Below are positions 1 through 8,852 of a DNA stretch of 64,000 bases, in pieces. The notes beneath the pieces were generated by a model. That model did no database searches. It was not told the DNA's origin and worked only from the letters and a program-made list of their open reading frames with translations. The position numbers and the translations under genes were made by a program. This stretch comes from Desertivirga brevis (lineage in GTDB: Bacteria > Bacteroidota > Bacteroidia > Sphingobacteriales > Sphingobacteriaceae): contig NZ_JAFEWF010000001.1 in the NCBI RefSeq assembly GCF_017355835.1, positions 992,001 through 1,056,000 on the forward strand, given 5' to 3'. Each line of letters opens with the position of its first letter. Position 1 is the first letter of the stretch.

Positions 1-336
1 CAACGCTGAAAATGCGGTATAACCGACGTTAACATATTTGAAAGGATTTTTTGCTGCTTTTACCGGATCGGATTTTAAGTCTACAAGAACTTTAATCTTC
101 TCCAATGTATCTCGGAACAGGAATTTCGACCTATCGAGCGTACCGAACAAATTAGACACAGCCGGAAACCTGGATCCTTTTATATTCTCAAAAAATAGGG
201 CTGGGCCCTGCTTTTCATAAACCCTTAAATGAATGGCAGCCATTTCTAAATGTGGGTCCACTTCTTCCTTAATTCGTACGAGAAGTTTGTTCCGCTCCAG
301 ATCTGCTACACATTCCTGTAAACTCTTATATCCCAT
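1..336 (-). CDS. UbiD-family decarboxylase, N-terminal part (cut by window edge)
   Basis: The first 112 codons of a minus-strand gene; the frame is open to base 1, so the gene continues outside the window. The protein begins MGYKSLQECVADLERN and carries the block ALFFENIKGSRFPAVSNLFG, typical of the N-terminus of UbiD-type decarboxylases, which use prenylated FMN to remove carboxyl groups from aromatic or unsaturated acids. In bacteria with the futalosine route a UbiD-type enzyme decarboxylates a naphthoate late in menaquinone synthesis. mqnA and mqnE lie a few kilobases away, so that role is likely but inferred. The catalytic glutamates lie in the missing part. The ATG follows a very AT-rich 350-bp spacer. 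Confidence 0.8.
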   Translation of the reverse strand, partial: MGYKSLQECVADLERNKLLVRIKEEVDPHLEMAAIHLRVYEKQGPALFFENIKGSRFPAVSNLFGTLDRSKFLFRDTLEKIKVLVDLKSDPVKAAKNPFKYVNVGYTAFSAL

Positions 337-659
337 TTATAAATATTAAAATTTATATATTAATAATAGCCAAAGGTATTGAATTGTAAGTACTTGAATC
401 TCTAGAAATTCAATAGCAACAAAGAGAATAAATTAAAAAAAGGCTACGTTAATTGAAATTAAAATAATAATTCGAGATATTTTATATTAAAATTATAAAT
501 CATCGCATAGCTTGTTGATATAAACACAAACAACGTTATTAAACTTTTAATGAAAGCCCTTTGAGCGCCATTCTTTTTTAAGAATTCAAAAAAAAGACGT
601 ATAAAATATTAAACTTTCATAAAAGTTATTTTTTATTTAACGATTTATCATTTTACTTG
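337..659. other. AT-rich intergenic spacer
   Basis: About 320 bases between the divergent ubiD-like gene and the secreted-protein gene. It is strongly AT-rich with many short A and T runs. I see no convincing coding frame, hairpin or repeat. It must hold the minus-strand promoter of the ubiD-like gene, but I could not assign one. Confidence 0.5.
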
Positions 660-667
660 TACTTTTG
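660..667 (+). promoter_or_regulatory. -7 promoter box (TAnnTTTG type)
   Basis: TACTTTTG matches the Bacteroidota -7 consensus TAnnTTTG and lies 23 bp before the ATG of the secreted-protein gene at 691. No clear -33 TTTG element is visible at the usual spacing, so this rests on the -7 match and position only. Confidence 0.45.
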
Positions 668-690
668 TTATGTAATTAATACACAAGATT

Positions 691-1191
691 ATGAAACACT
701 TACTATACGCAACTCTACTTACTATCTTTTCGGTAGCGGGTTTTGCTGCCGAAAACATTGACAAAAAGGACGATTCTAAAAATATTTCATACAACGCAAA
801 AAGACAGCTGGAAGCAGAATTCGCTGGAGCTAAAGACGTTACGTGGACCGCAAACACAGATTACCAAAAAGCTTCGTTCAGTTTTGAAGGTAAAAAGATT
901 ACTGCGCTGTTTGACATTCAGGGAAACTATCTTGGAGCAACCCAAGTGGTAGCTTTTGAAGAGCTTCCAGCTGAAGCTAAAAAGAGCATAGAAAAATATT
1001 ATAAAGGATTTGCTTTTTCAGGAGCATTAAAAGTAGTAGCAAGACCATCTAATGACTATCAAAGCAATGATGTTGGTACATACTGGATTGACCTTGCAAA
1101 GGATTCTAAAGAAGTTTATTTGAACTACACTTCATCAACAGGATTATCTTTCTACAAAAATGTTGAAAGCGCTGCTTCAGCAAAAAATTAA
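691..1191 (+). CDS. Secreted PepSY-like (DUF2874-type) protein
   Basis: A 166-residue protein with a clear signal peptide (MKHLLYATLLTIFSVAGFAA), so it should be exported to the periplasm. The rest has repeated short strands such as ASFSFEGKKITALFD and TYWIDLAKDSKEVYLNY, which resemble the small PepSY-like/DUF2874 proteins common in Bacteroidota that have BLIP-like folds. No catalytic residues are evident and the biochemical role is unknown. It is monocistronic: a -7 box lies 23 bp upstream and a strong hairpin terminator follows about 50 bp after the stop. Confidence 0.7.
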   Translation: MKHLLYATLLTIFSVAGFAAENIDKKDDSKNISYNAKRQLEAEFAGAKDVTWTANTDYQKASFSFEGKKITALFDIQGNYLGATQVVAFEELPAEAKKSIEKYYKGFAFSGALKVVARPSNDYQSNDVGTYWIDLAKDSKEVYLNYTSSTGLSFYKNVESAASAKN

Positions 1192-1239
1192 GCAAAAGAT
1201 TTTAGTTTTAGATTTAGTTTTTAATAGTTCTACCTACAA

Positions 1240-1272
1240 ATAGCCAGCAAAGCATTGCTGGCTATTTTTTTG
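1240..1272 (+). terminator. Rho-independent terminator
   Basis: A perfect 11-bp stem (ATAGCCAGCAA / TTGCTGGCTAT) with a 4-base loop followed by seven T. It ends the secreted PepSY-like gene. Confidence 0.9.
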
Positions 1273-1342
1273 ATTTTATAATTATATAAACCCTAAAATC
1301 TGCAGACGAATTAAAACGACCTTTAATTTGGATTGAGTTGTA

Positions 1343-2245
1343 TTAAAAGTACATGTCGGCGGCAATTCTGTAGGTATTGCAATGGGCATCTACAATGTCC
1401 TGGATCCGGCTTGAATAACCTCCTCCCATACTTACCTGTACAGGCACATCACTAGCCCTGCAAAGTTCGAAAACCTTTCTATCTCTTAATTTGCAACCTT
1501 CCTTACTTAAACTTAGGTGTCCGAGCTTATCTGTTGCTAAAACATCTACTCCCGAAAGGTAAAATACGAAGTCGGGCGCGAAATCCCGAAATAAATCTTG
1601 TAAGGTTCTATCCAGAAGGCTTAAATAAGCTTCATCGCCAATTCCGTTTTCAAGACCGATATCCAAATCTGACCTTTCTTTGCGGAACGGGAAATTTTTC
1701 TCAGCGTGGATAGACAAGGTAAAAACTTCTGGAGTATTATAAAATATTTCGGCTGTTCCGTTTCCCTGATGAACGTCGAGATCGATTATTAGAATTTTGG
1801 AAGCCAATTTTTTTTCCAGCAGATAATTTGCAGCAATGGCCTGATCATTTAGCAGACAAAAACCTTCACACCAATTCGAACCAGCATGATGCGTGCCACC
1901 CGCAACGTTGAATGCTACGCCATTTCTCATAGCATAATGGCAACCTTCAATTGTCCCTTGAGCAATTATCGTCTCTCTGGTCACTAATTGCTCAGTTAAA
2001 GGAAATCCAGATCTTCTTATCTCCTGGGGCAATAATTTTAAATCCCTGAGGCGCTCCCAGTAATCCTTTTCGTGAGTTAAAAGGATTATGTCTTCTTGAA
2101 CCCTCCCTGGTGAAAACAAGTTATCCTGAGAGATGACACCCTCATAGAGAAGTTGTTCGGGAATAAGCTCATATTTGAGCATTGGAAATCGGTGTCCTGG
2201 CGGCAGGGGCAGAACGTAGTTTGAATTGTAAGCTATCTTTAACAC
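1343..2245 (-). CDS. Histone deacetylase-family (AcuC-like) amidohydrolase
   Basis: A 300-residue protein of the class that removes acetyl groups from lysines, acetoin-utilisation proteins or polyamines using zinc. The HDAC motifs are all present: GTHHAG with the His pair near residues 119-120, DLDVHQGNGT with zinc ligands D157 and H159, and SGVD with the third ligand D234, then a Gly-rich GGGYS loop. It starts with GTG: an in-frame stop lies three codons upstream and no ATG is available. The length is normal for bacterial members. The substrate cannot be told from sequence. It is a single gene, convergent with its left neighbour. Confidence 0.88.
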   Translation of the reverse strand: MLKIAYNSNYVLPLPPGHRFPMLKYELIPEQLLYEGVISQDNLFSPGRVQEDIILLTHEKDYWERLRDLKLLPQEIRRSGFPLTEQLVTRETIIAQGTIEGCHYAMRNGVAFNVAGGTHHAGSNWCEGFCLLNDQAIAANYLLEKKLASKILIIDLDVHQGNGTAEIFYNTPEVFTLSIHAEKNFPFRKERSDLDIGLENGIGDEAYLSLLDRTLQDLFRDFAPDFVFYLSGVDVLATDKLGHLSLSKEGCKLRDRKVFELCRASDVPVQVSMGGGYSSRIQDIVDAHCNTYRIAADMYF

Positions 2246-2348
2246 AATAAATTATTGCCTAAATATAGGTAACACAAAACAGGGCAACTAAAAGTACCTG
2301 AATAAGTATTGAAAACACCAGGCCTCATAAAGGCAAATTATACTTCAT

Positions 2349-2380
2349 AAAAAACGCCGTCTATTAAAGACAGCGTTTCT
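2349..2380 (-). terminator. Terminator of the SlyD-like gene
   Basis: On the minus strand an 11-bp stem (AAACGCTGTCT / AGACGGCGTTT, one G-U pair) with a 5-base loop is followed by a T run. It lies 20 bp past the stop of the prolyl isomerase gene. Confidence 0.8.
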
Positions 2381-2399
2381 CTATTTGAGTATGTTTTTA

Positions 2400-2897
2400 T
2401 TAATGTCCGGAGTGCCCGTCTACGCCATGTGCGTGACCATGAGATAACTCTTCTTCAGTAGCTTCACGAACATTTAAAATCTGTCCCTTGAAGTGAAGGT
2501 CCTGACCAGCCATTGGATGGTTTAAGTCAACAGTAACAGCAGCATCAGAAACGTTTGTTACACGTGCACGGAAATGGTTCCCCTGATTATCTTGCAAAGG
2601 TAAAACTGAATCCACCTGCGGCAAATCCATTCCCTGGAACATCTCAACTCCTAATTCTGCAACTGCATTATCATCTCTTTCACCGTAGGCATCACCAGCA
2701 GCAAGATGAAAATCATAGGAATCTCCTGACGAAAGGCCATTTAAGTTTTCTTCAAACTTTGGTAACATCATACCAACGCCATAAAGAAATACTAATGGTT
2801 GTTCTTCAGTAGCCTTCTCAACGAATACCTCCTGACCATCTTGATTAGTGTACAAATCGTACGTAAGCGCCACTACGCTATTTGGCTGAATTTTCAT
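2400..2897 (-). CDS. FKBP-type peptidyl-prolyl isomerase, SlyD-like
   Basis: A 165-residue SlyD-type enzyme that isomerises X-Pro bonds and acts as a chaperone in the cytoplasm. The FKBP core is seen at both ends (VALTYDLYTNQDGQEVF near the start; LNGLSSGDSYDFHLAAGDAYGERD), with the inserted IF flap domain in between. The C-terminus is histidine-rich (HGHAHGVDGHSGH), which in SlyD proteins binds nickel and other metals; here the tail is shorter than in E. coli SlyD. No signal peptide. It has its own terminator and stands alone. Confidence 0.88.
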   Translation of the reverse strand: MKIQPNSVVALTYDLYTNQDGQEVFVEKATEEQPLVFLYGVGMMLPKFEENLNGLSSGDSYDFHLAAGDAYGERDDNAVAELGVEMFQGMDLPQVDSVLPLQDNQGNHFRARVTNVSDAAVTVDLNHPMAGQDLHFKGQILNVREATEEELSHGHAHGVDGHSGH

Positions 2898-3210
2898 ATT
2901 ATATTTGTATAAATGTTGCCGGAAATCCTATTAAAAACTTCCAGCCTTTTAACTTATTAACCTTTACCTGTACTGAAGGGTAACGGGCAAATTGCGGTTC
3001 TGTTTTACAAAAAATTAATGTCTACCCGCAGGGGGGATAGCAATCGCGGTAAAGGTGAGTAAAAAAGTTCAAAATTTAAACCTGCACGCTAAGAATATTA
3101 AGCAAGAATAACAAGACTAATGCAAGACGTTATAAAAATGTATGACATGAATCATTTTAATTTGAAGGAAATCCATTGATGTTTGAATTGTACTTAATTG
3201 ATAATCAACA
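2898..3210. other. Intergenic spacer before a possible small peptide gene
   Basis: About 310 bases between the divergent SlyD-like gene and a possible 35-codon peptide gene. It holds a short G-rich tract (GCAGGGGGGATAG near 3028) and otherwise AT-rich DNA. TATATTTG near 2901 matches the -7 consensus on the plus strand, but without a -33 partner. No gene or strong hairpin was seen. Confidence 0.4.
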
Positions 3211-3318
3211 ATGAAACCAACAATTTTAAACTCGATTGTAAAGGCAACAGTTGCCGCTGAGTTAACCTTATTAGCAATAGCATTGTACGCTGTATTCGAA
3301 GTAGTATTCGTTCGCTAG
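3211..3318 (+). CDS. Possible small membrane peptide (35 aa)
   Basis: ATG to TAG, 35 residues beginning MKPTILNSIVKATVAAEL and ending in a hydrophobic segment with a final Arg. Residues 12-34 are mostly hydrophobic and could form one membrane helix, though two glutamates interrupt it. It sits alone in a 550-bp gap between other genes. There is no recognisable family and no strong ribosome binding site (common in Bacteroidota). It could be a chance frame. Confidence 0.35.
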   Translation: MKPTILNSIVKATVAAELTLLAIALYAVFEVVFVR

Positions 3319-3449
3319 AGGCTGGTTAAATTTGGAGGGTGTTAACAAGGCTAATTTGCTCTCACAGAGGTAGCTTTTCAGCACCCTTTTTCACGTACTG
3401 AACCTATAATGGAAGCATCCTCCCTTTTTCAAGACTGCTTATGAATGAT

Positions 3450-5459
3450 TTATTTCAATTGCTTCAATGCCTCTTCAACATCCTTTACCGGTAACAAACA
3501 ACTTTTGTTCCTGCAAACATAGATCTTAGTATCTTTATTGAACTTATCCTCTAATAATGGAAGTTCTCCTGCCAGGCCTCCCATAATAATTTTATTAGGA
3601 ATAAAGTGCTGTTCTATTTCCTTTCTCTTTTTTTCGAATTCCTCTCCAGTAACAGCTATTTCGAAAAATTCGTATGCTTCATTAAACAATAAAATTGCCC
3701 AGTTAGAATAGGCAGACGGGTACGCCTTAAGTGAAGGAAAGACGCTCGCCAACATCTGTAAGGATTGGTCGATAAAAGGCTGATGATCGAAGAAATGACC
3801 CAGTTTGTACAGGTTTAAAGCCATCGCCGAATTAGAAGCAGGAATAACGTTGTCCATTATTTCGTGCTTACGCGCTATTAACTCCTCACCGGTTTGCGCC
3901 GTGTAGTATAACATTCCTGTCCCAGGATCATAAAAATTAGTCAGAACATAGTTAGTCAAACGTAAAGCATCCTTTAGCCAAATCTCGTCGAAGGTCACTT
4001 CGTACAAGCCGATGAAAGCGTCGACAACAAAGGCATAGTCGTCCAGAAAAGCAATTGGAGGCGTACCTTTCAATTCCTCTGTGTACAGCCTTTGTAGCTG
4101 ACCTTTCTCTCCCATGAGGTTTTTTTTAATAAAAGATGCGTTCCTGAATGCCAGGTCCAGAAATTGTCGATCACTAAAAGCTTTATAAGCGTCTGTAAGC
4201 CCTTTGAGCATTAATCCATTCCAGCTTGCCATGATCTTATTGTCGAGCCCCGGTCGGACTCTCTTTCCCCTGTACTCAAACAACTGATTCCTAGCCTTCT
4301 CAACCCAGGATTGAAGCTCCGTAAGAGGCAGTCCCTTAGACTGAGCAAATTCACTGTCACTTACTTTTCTTCTTAGTACATTCGTTTTCTCCTCCTCCCA
4401 ATTACCCTTTTGAGTGATATCAAAATATTCGCAGATAAGTGGAGATTCTTCGCCTAATATTCCTTCAATCTCTGATAGGGTAAAAGAATAATATTTACCT
4501 TCTACGCCTTCACTATCTGCATCAAGGGCAGAGTAAAAGCCACCGTTGGGAGCAACCATTTCTCTCTGTAACCAACTGACAATTTCATACACGGTCGTCT
4601 TATATAAGTCCCGTTTAAAAAACTGATAAGCTTCTGAATAAAGACTCAGCAGCTGACCGTTGTCATAGAGCATCTTTTCGAAATGGGGAATATGCCAGTA
4701 GCGATCTACTGAATAGCGTGAGAACCCACCGCCTATCTGGTCAAAGATTCCTCCTAAAGCCATCTTATCCAGAGTTTTCTCCAAAGCCTGTATCGCTATC
4801 GGCTCTTGGGTGAAGTAAGCATAACGAATCAGAAACTGCCAATTATTCGGCATCGGGAACTTAGGATATCGGTTATACCCCCCATCTTCGAAGTCAAATG
4901 AGGGTTTCAGCACCTTGAATAGTTCATCAAGATCTTCAGGAGTGTAGGTAATTTCATCATCTGAAAGATTTAAGATTTCTGCCTCCTTGATCCCTGACGT
5001 TAATTGTTCTGCATATTTAAAAGCTTCCCCAGGTTTCTCCTTCCAAAATTCCACCAAATTAAGCAATACGCTTTTCCAATTATCTTTAGGGTAGTAAGTA
5101 CCTCCATAAATTGGACGCTGATCAGGAAGGCATACCACGTTCATAGGCCATCCTCCTCTGCCGGAAATCAATTGAACTGCAGTCATGTATATCTGATCAA
5201 TGTCGGGTCGCTCCTCCCGGTCCACTTTGATAGAAACAAAATGTTCGTTCATTATTGCCGCCACTTCAGGGTCTTCAAAGCTTTCGTGCTCCATAACGTG
5301 GCACCAATGACATGCCGAATAGCCCACGCTCACTATAATTAACTTATTCTCCCGTCTGGCCTTTTGAAGAGCTTCCATTCCCCAGGGATACCAGTCCACA
5401 GGATTATTAGCATGTTGTAGCAAGTAGGGTGAGGTTTCACTGAATAGTCTATTTGGCAT
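3450..5459 (-). CDS. Thioredoxin-domain protein, DUF255/YyaL (SSP411) family
   Basis: A 669-residue protein of the YyaL/spermatogenesis-associated protein 20 family: an N-terminal thioredoxin-like domain followed by a long alpha/alpha (six-hairpin glycosidase-like) domain. The family start [20 protein letters not shown] is at 5459; the frame opens 28 codons earlier, but that stretch does not look like family sequence. The Cys pair is in [18 protein letters not shown] (C50, C53), more like a UbiD-neighbour DUF255 motif than classic [19 protein letters not shown] is a further family hallmark. It is probably cytoplasmic; the true function is unsettled. Confidence 0.85.
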   Translation of the reverse strand: MPNRLFSETSPYLLQHANNPVDWYPWGMEALQKARRENKLIIVSVGYSACHWCHVMEHESFEDPEVAAIMNEHFVSIKVDREERPDIDQIYMTAVQLISGRGGWPMNVVCLPDQRPIYGGTYYPKDNWKSVLLNLVEFWKEKPGEAFKYAEQLTSGIKEAEILNLSDDEITYTPEDLDELFKVLKPSFDFEDGGYNRYPKFPMPNNWQFLIRYAYFTQEPIAIQALEKTLDKMALGGIFDQIGGGFSRYSVDRYWHIPHFEKMLYDNGQLLSLYSEAYQFFKRDLYKTTVYEIVSWLQREMVAPNGGFYSALDADSEGVEGKYYSFTLSEIEGILGEESPLICEYFDITQKGNWEEEKTNVLRRKVSDSEFAQSKGLPLTELQSWVEKARNQLFEYRGKRVRPGLDNKIMASWNGLMLKGLTDAYKAFSDRQFLDLAFRNASFIKKNLMGEKGQLQRLYTEELKGTPPIAFLDDYAFVVDAFIGLYEVTFDEIWLKDALRLTNYVLTNFYDPGTGMLYYTAQTGEELIARKHEIMDNVIPASNSAMALNLYKLGHFFDHQPFIDQSLQMLASVFPSLKAYPSAYSNWAILLFNEAYEFFEIAVTGEEFEKKRKEIEQHFIPNKIIMGGLAGELPLLEDKFNKDTKIYVCRNKSCLLPVKDVEEALKQLK

Positions 5460-5592
5460 AATGTTGTTTCTGAATCCTCTGAATAACTTCTTTAAAATCT
5501 CTTTTGTTGAAAATATTGTAAGAGAATGGGGAAATATGTTCAAACACCTTATTTAAAACCGATTGATTAACTTGATGTTAAACAAGTATTAA

Positions 5593-5613
5593 TACCTGCA
5601 GGATTTACAGGTA
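5593..5613 (+). repeat. Short inverted repeat upstream of a Lys-rich gene
   Basis: TACCTG and CAGGTA flank a 9-base spacer that itself begins CAGG, so two overlapping hairpins are possible. It lies 17 bp before the start of the gene at 5630 and could be an operator or leader hairpin. There is no direct evidence of function. Confidence 0.3.
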
Positions 5614-5629
5614 TATAAACTTAATAATT

Positions 5630-6037
5630 ATGAAAAAAGACAATAAAAAGGGCCTGCTTAAAAAAGCTAAACGGACTCTGCGAGGAGAAATAGAAAATAA
5701 AGTTAACGAACAGGTTAAGGGTATAATAAGTCAGCTAGGTTATGATTCCAAAAAGCTTACTAAAGCAATAGATAAAAATGCGAAACAACTGGCTAAAAAG
5801 CTTGCTGACATTATAGGGGATAATGAAAAAACCGTAGCCGGCGTTGATGATAAAGCCAAAAGAGCGCTAGAGGTTAAGGAGCCAGCGAAAGAGAATAATA
5901 CCCCAGAGTTCAGCTCGCCCCAACCAATTCCACTGGCTGAGACGACTGATAATGAAAATAAAAAGCCTGTGGTTCCCAGCGAACGTCAAGACCCTCCTAG
6001 CGCATTAGATATTGCAGAAAGGCAAGCTCACTCTTAA
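5630..6037 (+). CDS. Lysine-rich hypothetical protein
   Basis: 135 residues with no recognised family. The first 65 residues are basic and helical in character (KKGLLKKAKRTLRGEIENK), followed by a low-complexity tail rich in Glu, Pro and Asn that looks disordered. There is no signal peptide or membrane segment. The N-terminal half could bind nucleic acid or an acidic surface, but that is only a composition argument. It lies convergent to mqnA with 22 bp between the stops. Confidence 0.6.
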   Translation: MKKDNKKGLLKKAKRTLRGEIENKVNEQVKGIISQLGYDSKKLTKAIDKNAKQLAKKLADIIGDNEKTVAGVDDKAKRALEVKEPAKENNTPEFSSPQPIPLAETTDNENKKPVVPSERQDPPSALDIAERQAHS

Positions 6038-6059
6038 TGAAATTTGAGCACCTCGACTA

Positions 6060-6800
6060 TTACCTAAGCGAGGGTGCTTCAGCCTCAAGCTTCGCTGCAA
6101 GAGATAGAAATAAATTTATGGCTTTTTTCTTTGGCTCAGTTAGAGGATAATCGATACGGTGCATTAAATAGTCCTCCAGATCAAAGTCCGGTAGCACAGG
6201 AAGATCTGCGATAACTTCCTTTCTATGATCTAGTCCATAGGCCAGCGCCTCATTGAACTTCTTGATAAACTCTTGAGAAACAGGCTTGTTTGCCGCCCAA
6301 ACAGCAAAAGCAAAAGGGAGGCTTGTAAACCGTATCCACTCCTCGGCCAGATCATAGACAAAAGGATATTGATCCTGTCTTCCGAAAGTACGGTCCCCTA
6401 TTTCAACAAAAGCATCCGCTTCTCCTTCTACTATTTCAGGACTAAATTTCCAGTAGTGTTTTAGCAATACTCTTGCTAATGCATTTGAGGTTCTTGATTG
6501 CTTATCAAGCCTCAGCGTTTGTATTTCCTCTATCGGTTTATCACTGAAGATGAAAACAGAATTTACAGCAGCTATTGCACCAATACAATAATCAGAAATA
6601 ATAGTATAGGATGGGATTTTTAACAACGCTGCTACGGGCACCAGGCCGATATCAGCTTTATTTTCAATTAACTTAAGGGCACAATCTGCAGGAATATCCA
6701 GACTTAAATCAATCTCATTGATAATTCCGGAGTGATTTAAGCCATAAATAAAAGGTTTAGAATTTGTATAAGAGACCGCTGAAACTCTAATCTTGCTCAA
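6060..6800 (-). CDS. mqnA: Chorismate dehydratase MqnA (menaquinone biosynthesis)
   Basis: A 246-residue MqnA/MqnD-family protein. It begins with the family signature VSAVSYTNSKPFIYGL, then carries KADIGLVPVAAL and a LDKQSRTSNALARVLLK block. The open periplasmic-binding-protein fold of this family converts chorismate to 3-enolpyruvylbenzoate, the first step of the futalosine route. MqnA rather than MqnD is chosen because of the SAVSY..KP start. It overlaps the upstream phosphatase gene by 14 bp, so the two are translated together, and mqnE lies just upstream on the same strand. Confidence 0.85.
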   Translation of the reverse strand: MSKIRVSAVSYTNSKPFIYGLNHSGIINEIDLSLDIPADCALKLIENKADIGLVPVAALLKIPSYTIISDYCIGAIAAVNSVFIFSDKPIEEIQTLRLDKQSRTSNALARVLLKHYWKFSPEIVEGEADAFVEIGDRTFGRQDQYPFVYDLAEEWIRFTSLPFAFAVWAANKPVSQEFIKKFNEALAYGLDHRKEVIADLPVLPDFDLEDYLMHRIDYPLTEPKKKAINLFLSLAAKLEAEAPSLR

Positions 6801-7416
6801 TGTACTTTAAATGGTCTGTGTTATTAAATTCAAGGATCTCAAACTTCTCCCCATCATATTTCAACTTATATAAGGTGGTGTTTTGATGTGGAAAACGGTC
6901 CATTTCATATAGAGGATGATTCATCAACAGGCAAAGAAAAAGCCTCATAGCCCTTCCATGCATGCAAACAAGGATATTCTTTACATCATCTTCCCTTTCG
7001 ATCAGCTTCTCGAAAACTTTAAGTTGACGCTTATGAACTTCCATAGGGCTCTCCCCCTTGTCAATTTTCAAATGCAGTTCGCCGGCATTCCAGCCCTTTA
7101 CCATATTGTCGAAAATCGCTTTTATATCCTCGGTAGCTTCCTGACCTTCATAAATACCCCATGCAAGCTCATCTAGTCCCTCATACTGAGTCCAGGGAAT
7201 CCCTGCATCAATAAATTTCTTAACAGTTTGATGAGTCCGTTTTAGCGTAGAAGTATAAAGTTTATCAAATGGTACGTCTTTATATTTTTCGTAAAAAGCT
7301 TCTGCTTGTCTGCGACCAGTATCGTTTAAATCCGTGTCAACTCCCCGTCCCTGCATCACACCTAGCTTGTTCAGGTCCGTCTCACCGTGACGGATGATAT
7401 ATATGTATTTCTCCAT
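6787..7416 (-). CDS. Histidine phosphatase (phosphoglycerate-mutase-like)
   Basis: A 209-residue protein with the RHGE motif at residues 9-12 (YIIRHGETDLNKLGVMQGRG) and the second catalytic His in LVCMHGRAMRLF, both needed for phosphate transfer through a phospho-histidine. Members dephosphorylate sugars, cofactors or nucleotides; the substrate is not readable here. It is sandwiched between mqnE and mqnA and overlaps mqnA by 14 bp, which suggests co-expression and perhaps a link to menaquinone precursors or simple operon sharing. Confidence 0.85.
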   Translation of the reverse strand: MEKYIYIIRHGETDLNKLGVMQGRGVDTDLNDTGRRQAEAFYEKYKDVPFDKLYTSTLKRTHQTVKKFIDAGIPWTQYEGLDELAWGIYEGQEATEDIKAIFDNMVKGWNAGELHLKIDKGESPMEVHKRQLKVFEKLIEREDDVKNILVCMHGRAMRLFLCLLMNHPLYEMDRFPHQNTTLYKLKYDGEKFEILEFNNTDHLKYIEQD

Positions 7417-7524
7417 TATTGTCTCCTGTCATGACGAGAGCTTGTATTTCCCTTATCCCACAGCGGGAATCATGACCTTTCATATTTGAATTTAAATCTG
7501 ACTAATTAATATATAGTAGAGCTA

Positions 7525-8721
7525 CTAGTTGACCACTGGTAACTTGTAGAAACGAGCTTTTGGCTCCTCATCAAACTGGAAATCTTTGTAATCGGTAATT
7601 ACGTTATACAAAGTATCCCTTTCAATTGGAAGGCGTCCAACTTGCTTTATCAGATCCACCAGTTCTTTTGTACTCATTGCCGGAGTTTGTTCTTCTGCTC
7701 CAGCCATAGAGTAAATCTTAGTGGTATCGTCTAAAGTACCATCGATATCATCAACACCAAAATTCAAGGAAAGTTGGGCTGTACTTCTGCTTATCATTGC
7801 CCAATATGCCTTTATATGGTCAAAATTGTCCATATAGATACGGGCAATAGCATAATTACGAAGATCCTCTATAACTGAAACTTCCGGCACATGTGACATT
7901 TGATTGTTCTCATGTCGGAATTTCAATGGAATAAAAGTTTGGAAACCTCCTGTCCTGTCCTGAAGCTGACGCAGTTGCTCCATATGGTCTACCCGATGCC
8001 AGAACTGTTCGATATGTCCATAAAGCATTGTCGCATTAGAACGCATTCCCAGTTTATGCCATTCCTCATGAATAGCCAACCATTGCTCTCCTGTACATTT
8101 ATCTTTAGCTATCTGCTCTCTTATCTCAGGATGGAATATCTCTGCACCTCCTCCCGGAATTGAATCTAATCCAGCTTCCTTCATCAACCTCATTCCTGTA
8201 GCATAATCAATCTTAGCTTTTTTGAAGATGTAGTGATATTCCACGGGAGTAAGGGCTTTAATATGAAGTTCAGGGCGATGCTCACGAATTCTTCTATATA
8301 GCTCAGAGTAAAAAGGAACATCATATTGAGGAAGGACCCCTCCAACAATATGCACCTCTGTAACTGGCTGACCGTCGTACTTTTTCACAACATCGAGCAT
8401 CTCCTCCATGGTGAACTCCCAACCCTCCTCTCGCTGCTTAATTAAGCGTGAGTAAGAACAGAATTTACAGTCGTATACACAAAGGTTCGTCGGTTCAATA
8501 TGGAAGTTACGATTAAAGTAAGTTTTATCTCCATGTCGTTTTTCCCTTATGAAATTCGCTAACACACCTAAATATCCAAGTTCCGCTTTTTCATAAAGTA
8601 AAACTCCTTCATCAAAACTGATACGCTCTCCCGCGGCTACTTTTTGAGCAATATTTCTCAAATCCTCACCTAAATCTGTGTCTGAAAGAAGAGTGCTTAA
8701 ATTGTGTTCTGCATCCATCAT
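7525..8721 (-). CDS. mqnE: Aminofutalosine synthase MqnE (radical SAM)
   Basis: A 398-residue radical SAM enzyme. The 4Fe-4S cysteines are C81, C85 and C88 in NLCVYDCKFCSYSR. The start GERISFDEGVLLYEKAELG and the late block FGVDDIDGTLDDT mark MqnE, which joins 3-enolpyruvylbenzoate and adenosine via SAM to give aminofutalosine, rather than its paralogue MqnC. Two adjacent ATG codons at 8721 and 8718 are possible starts. A -7 box ends only 2 or 5 bp before them, so the mRNA may be leaderless; a further upstream in-frame ATG would overlap that box. Confidence 0.88.
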   Translation of the reverse strand: MMDAEHNLSTLLSDTDLGEDLRNIAQKVAAGERISFDEGVLLYEKAELGYLGVLANFIREKRHGDKTYFNRNFHIEPTNLCVYDCKFCSYSRLIKQREEGWEFTMEEMLDVVKKYDGQPVTEVHIVGGVLPQYDVPFYSELYRRIREHRPELHIKALTPVEYHYIFKKAKIDYATGMRLMKEAGLDSIPGGGAEIFHPEIREQIAKDKCTGEQWLAIHEEWHKLGMRSNATMLYGHIEQFWHRVDHMEQLRQLQDRTGGFQTFIPLKFRHENNQMSHVPEVSVIEDLRNYAIARIYMDNFDHIKAYWAMISRSTAQLSLNFGVDDIDGTLDDTTKIYSMAGAEEQTPAMSTKELVDLIKQVGRLPIERDTLYNVITDYKDFQFDEEPKARFYKLPVVN

Positions 8722-8723
8722 CG

Positions 8724-8731
8724 CAAAAATA
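8724..8731 (-). promoter_or_regulatory. -7 box directly in front of mqnE
   Basis: TATTTTTG on the minus strand, matching TAnnTTTG and placed 2-5 bp before the tandem ATG codons of mqnE. If it is used, transcription would start at or next to the start codon. No TTTG element is seen at the -33 position. Confidence 0.4.
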
Positions 8732-8852
8732 CAAATTAGGGTCACTTTATTGATCATTAAGTTGTAACAATCAACTATTTCAGACAGGCTCTTTCAGGGA
8801 AAACTAACGATTAGTGCTTTTGTAAATTTGCGTCAACCTGCCCGTTCTGAAC

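Noticed and set aside
3450..5543. Start of the DUF255 protein at 5543
   Set aside because: The first 28 codons do not match the family, whose members begin near MPNRL...; 5459 is the better start.
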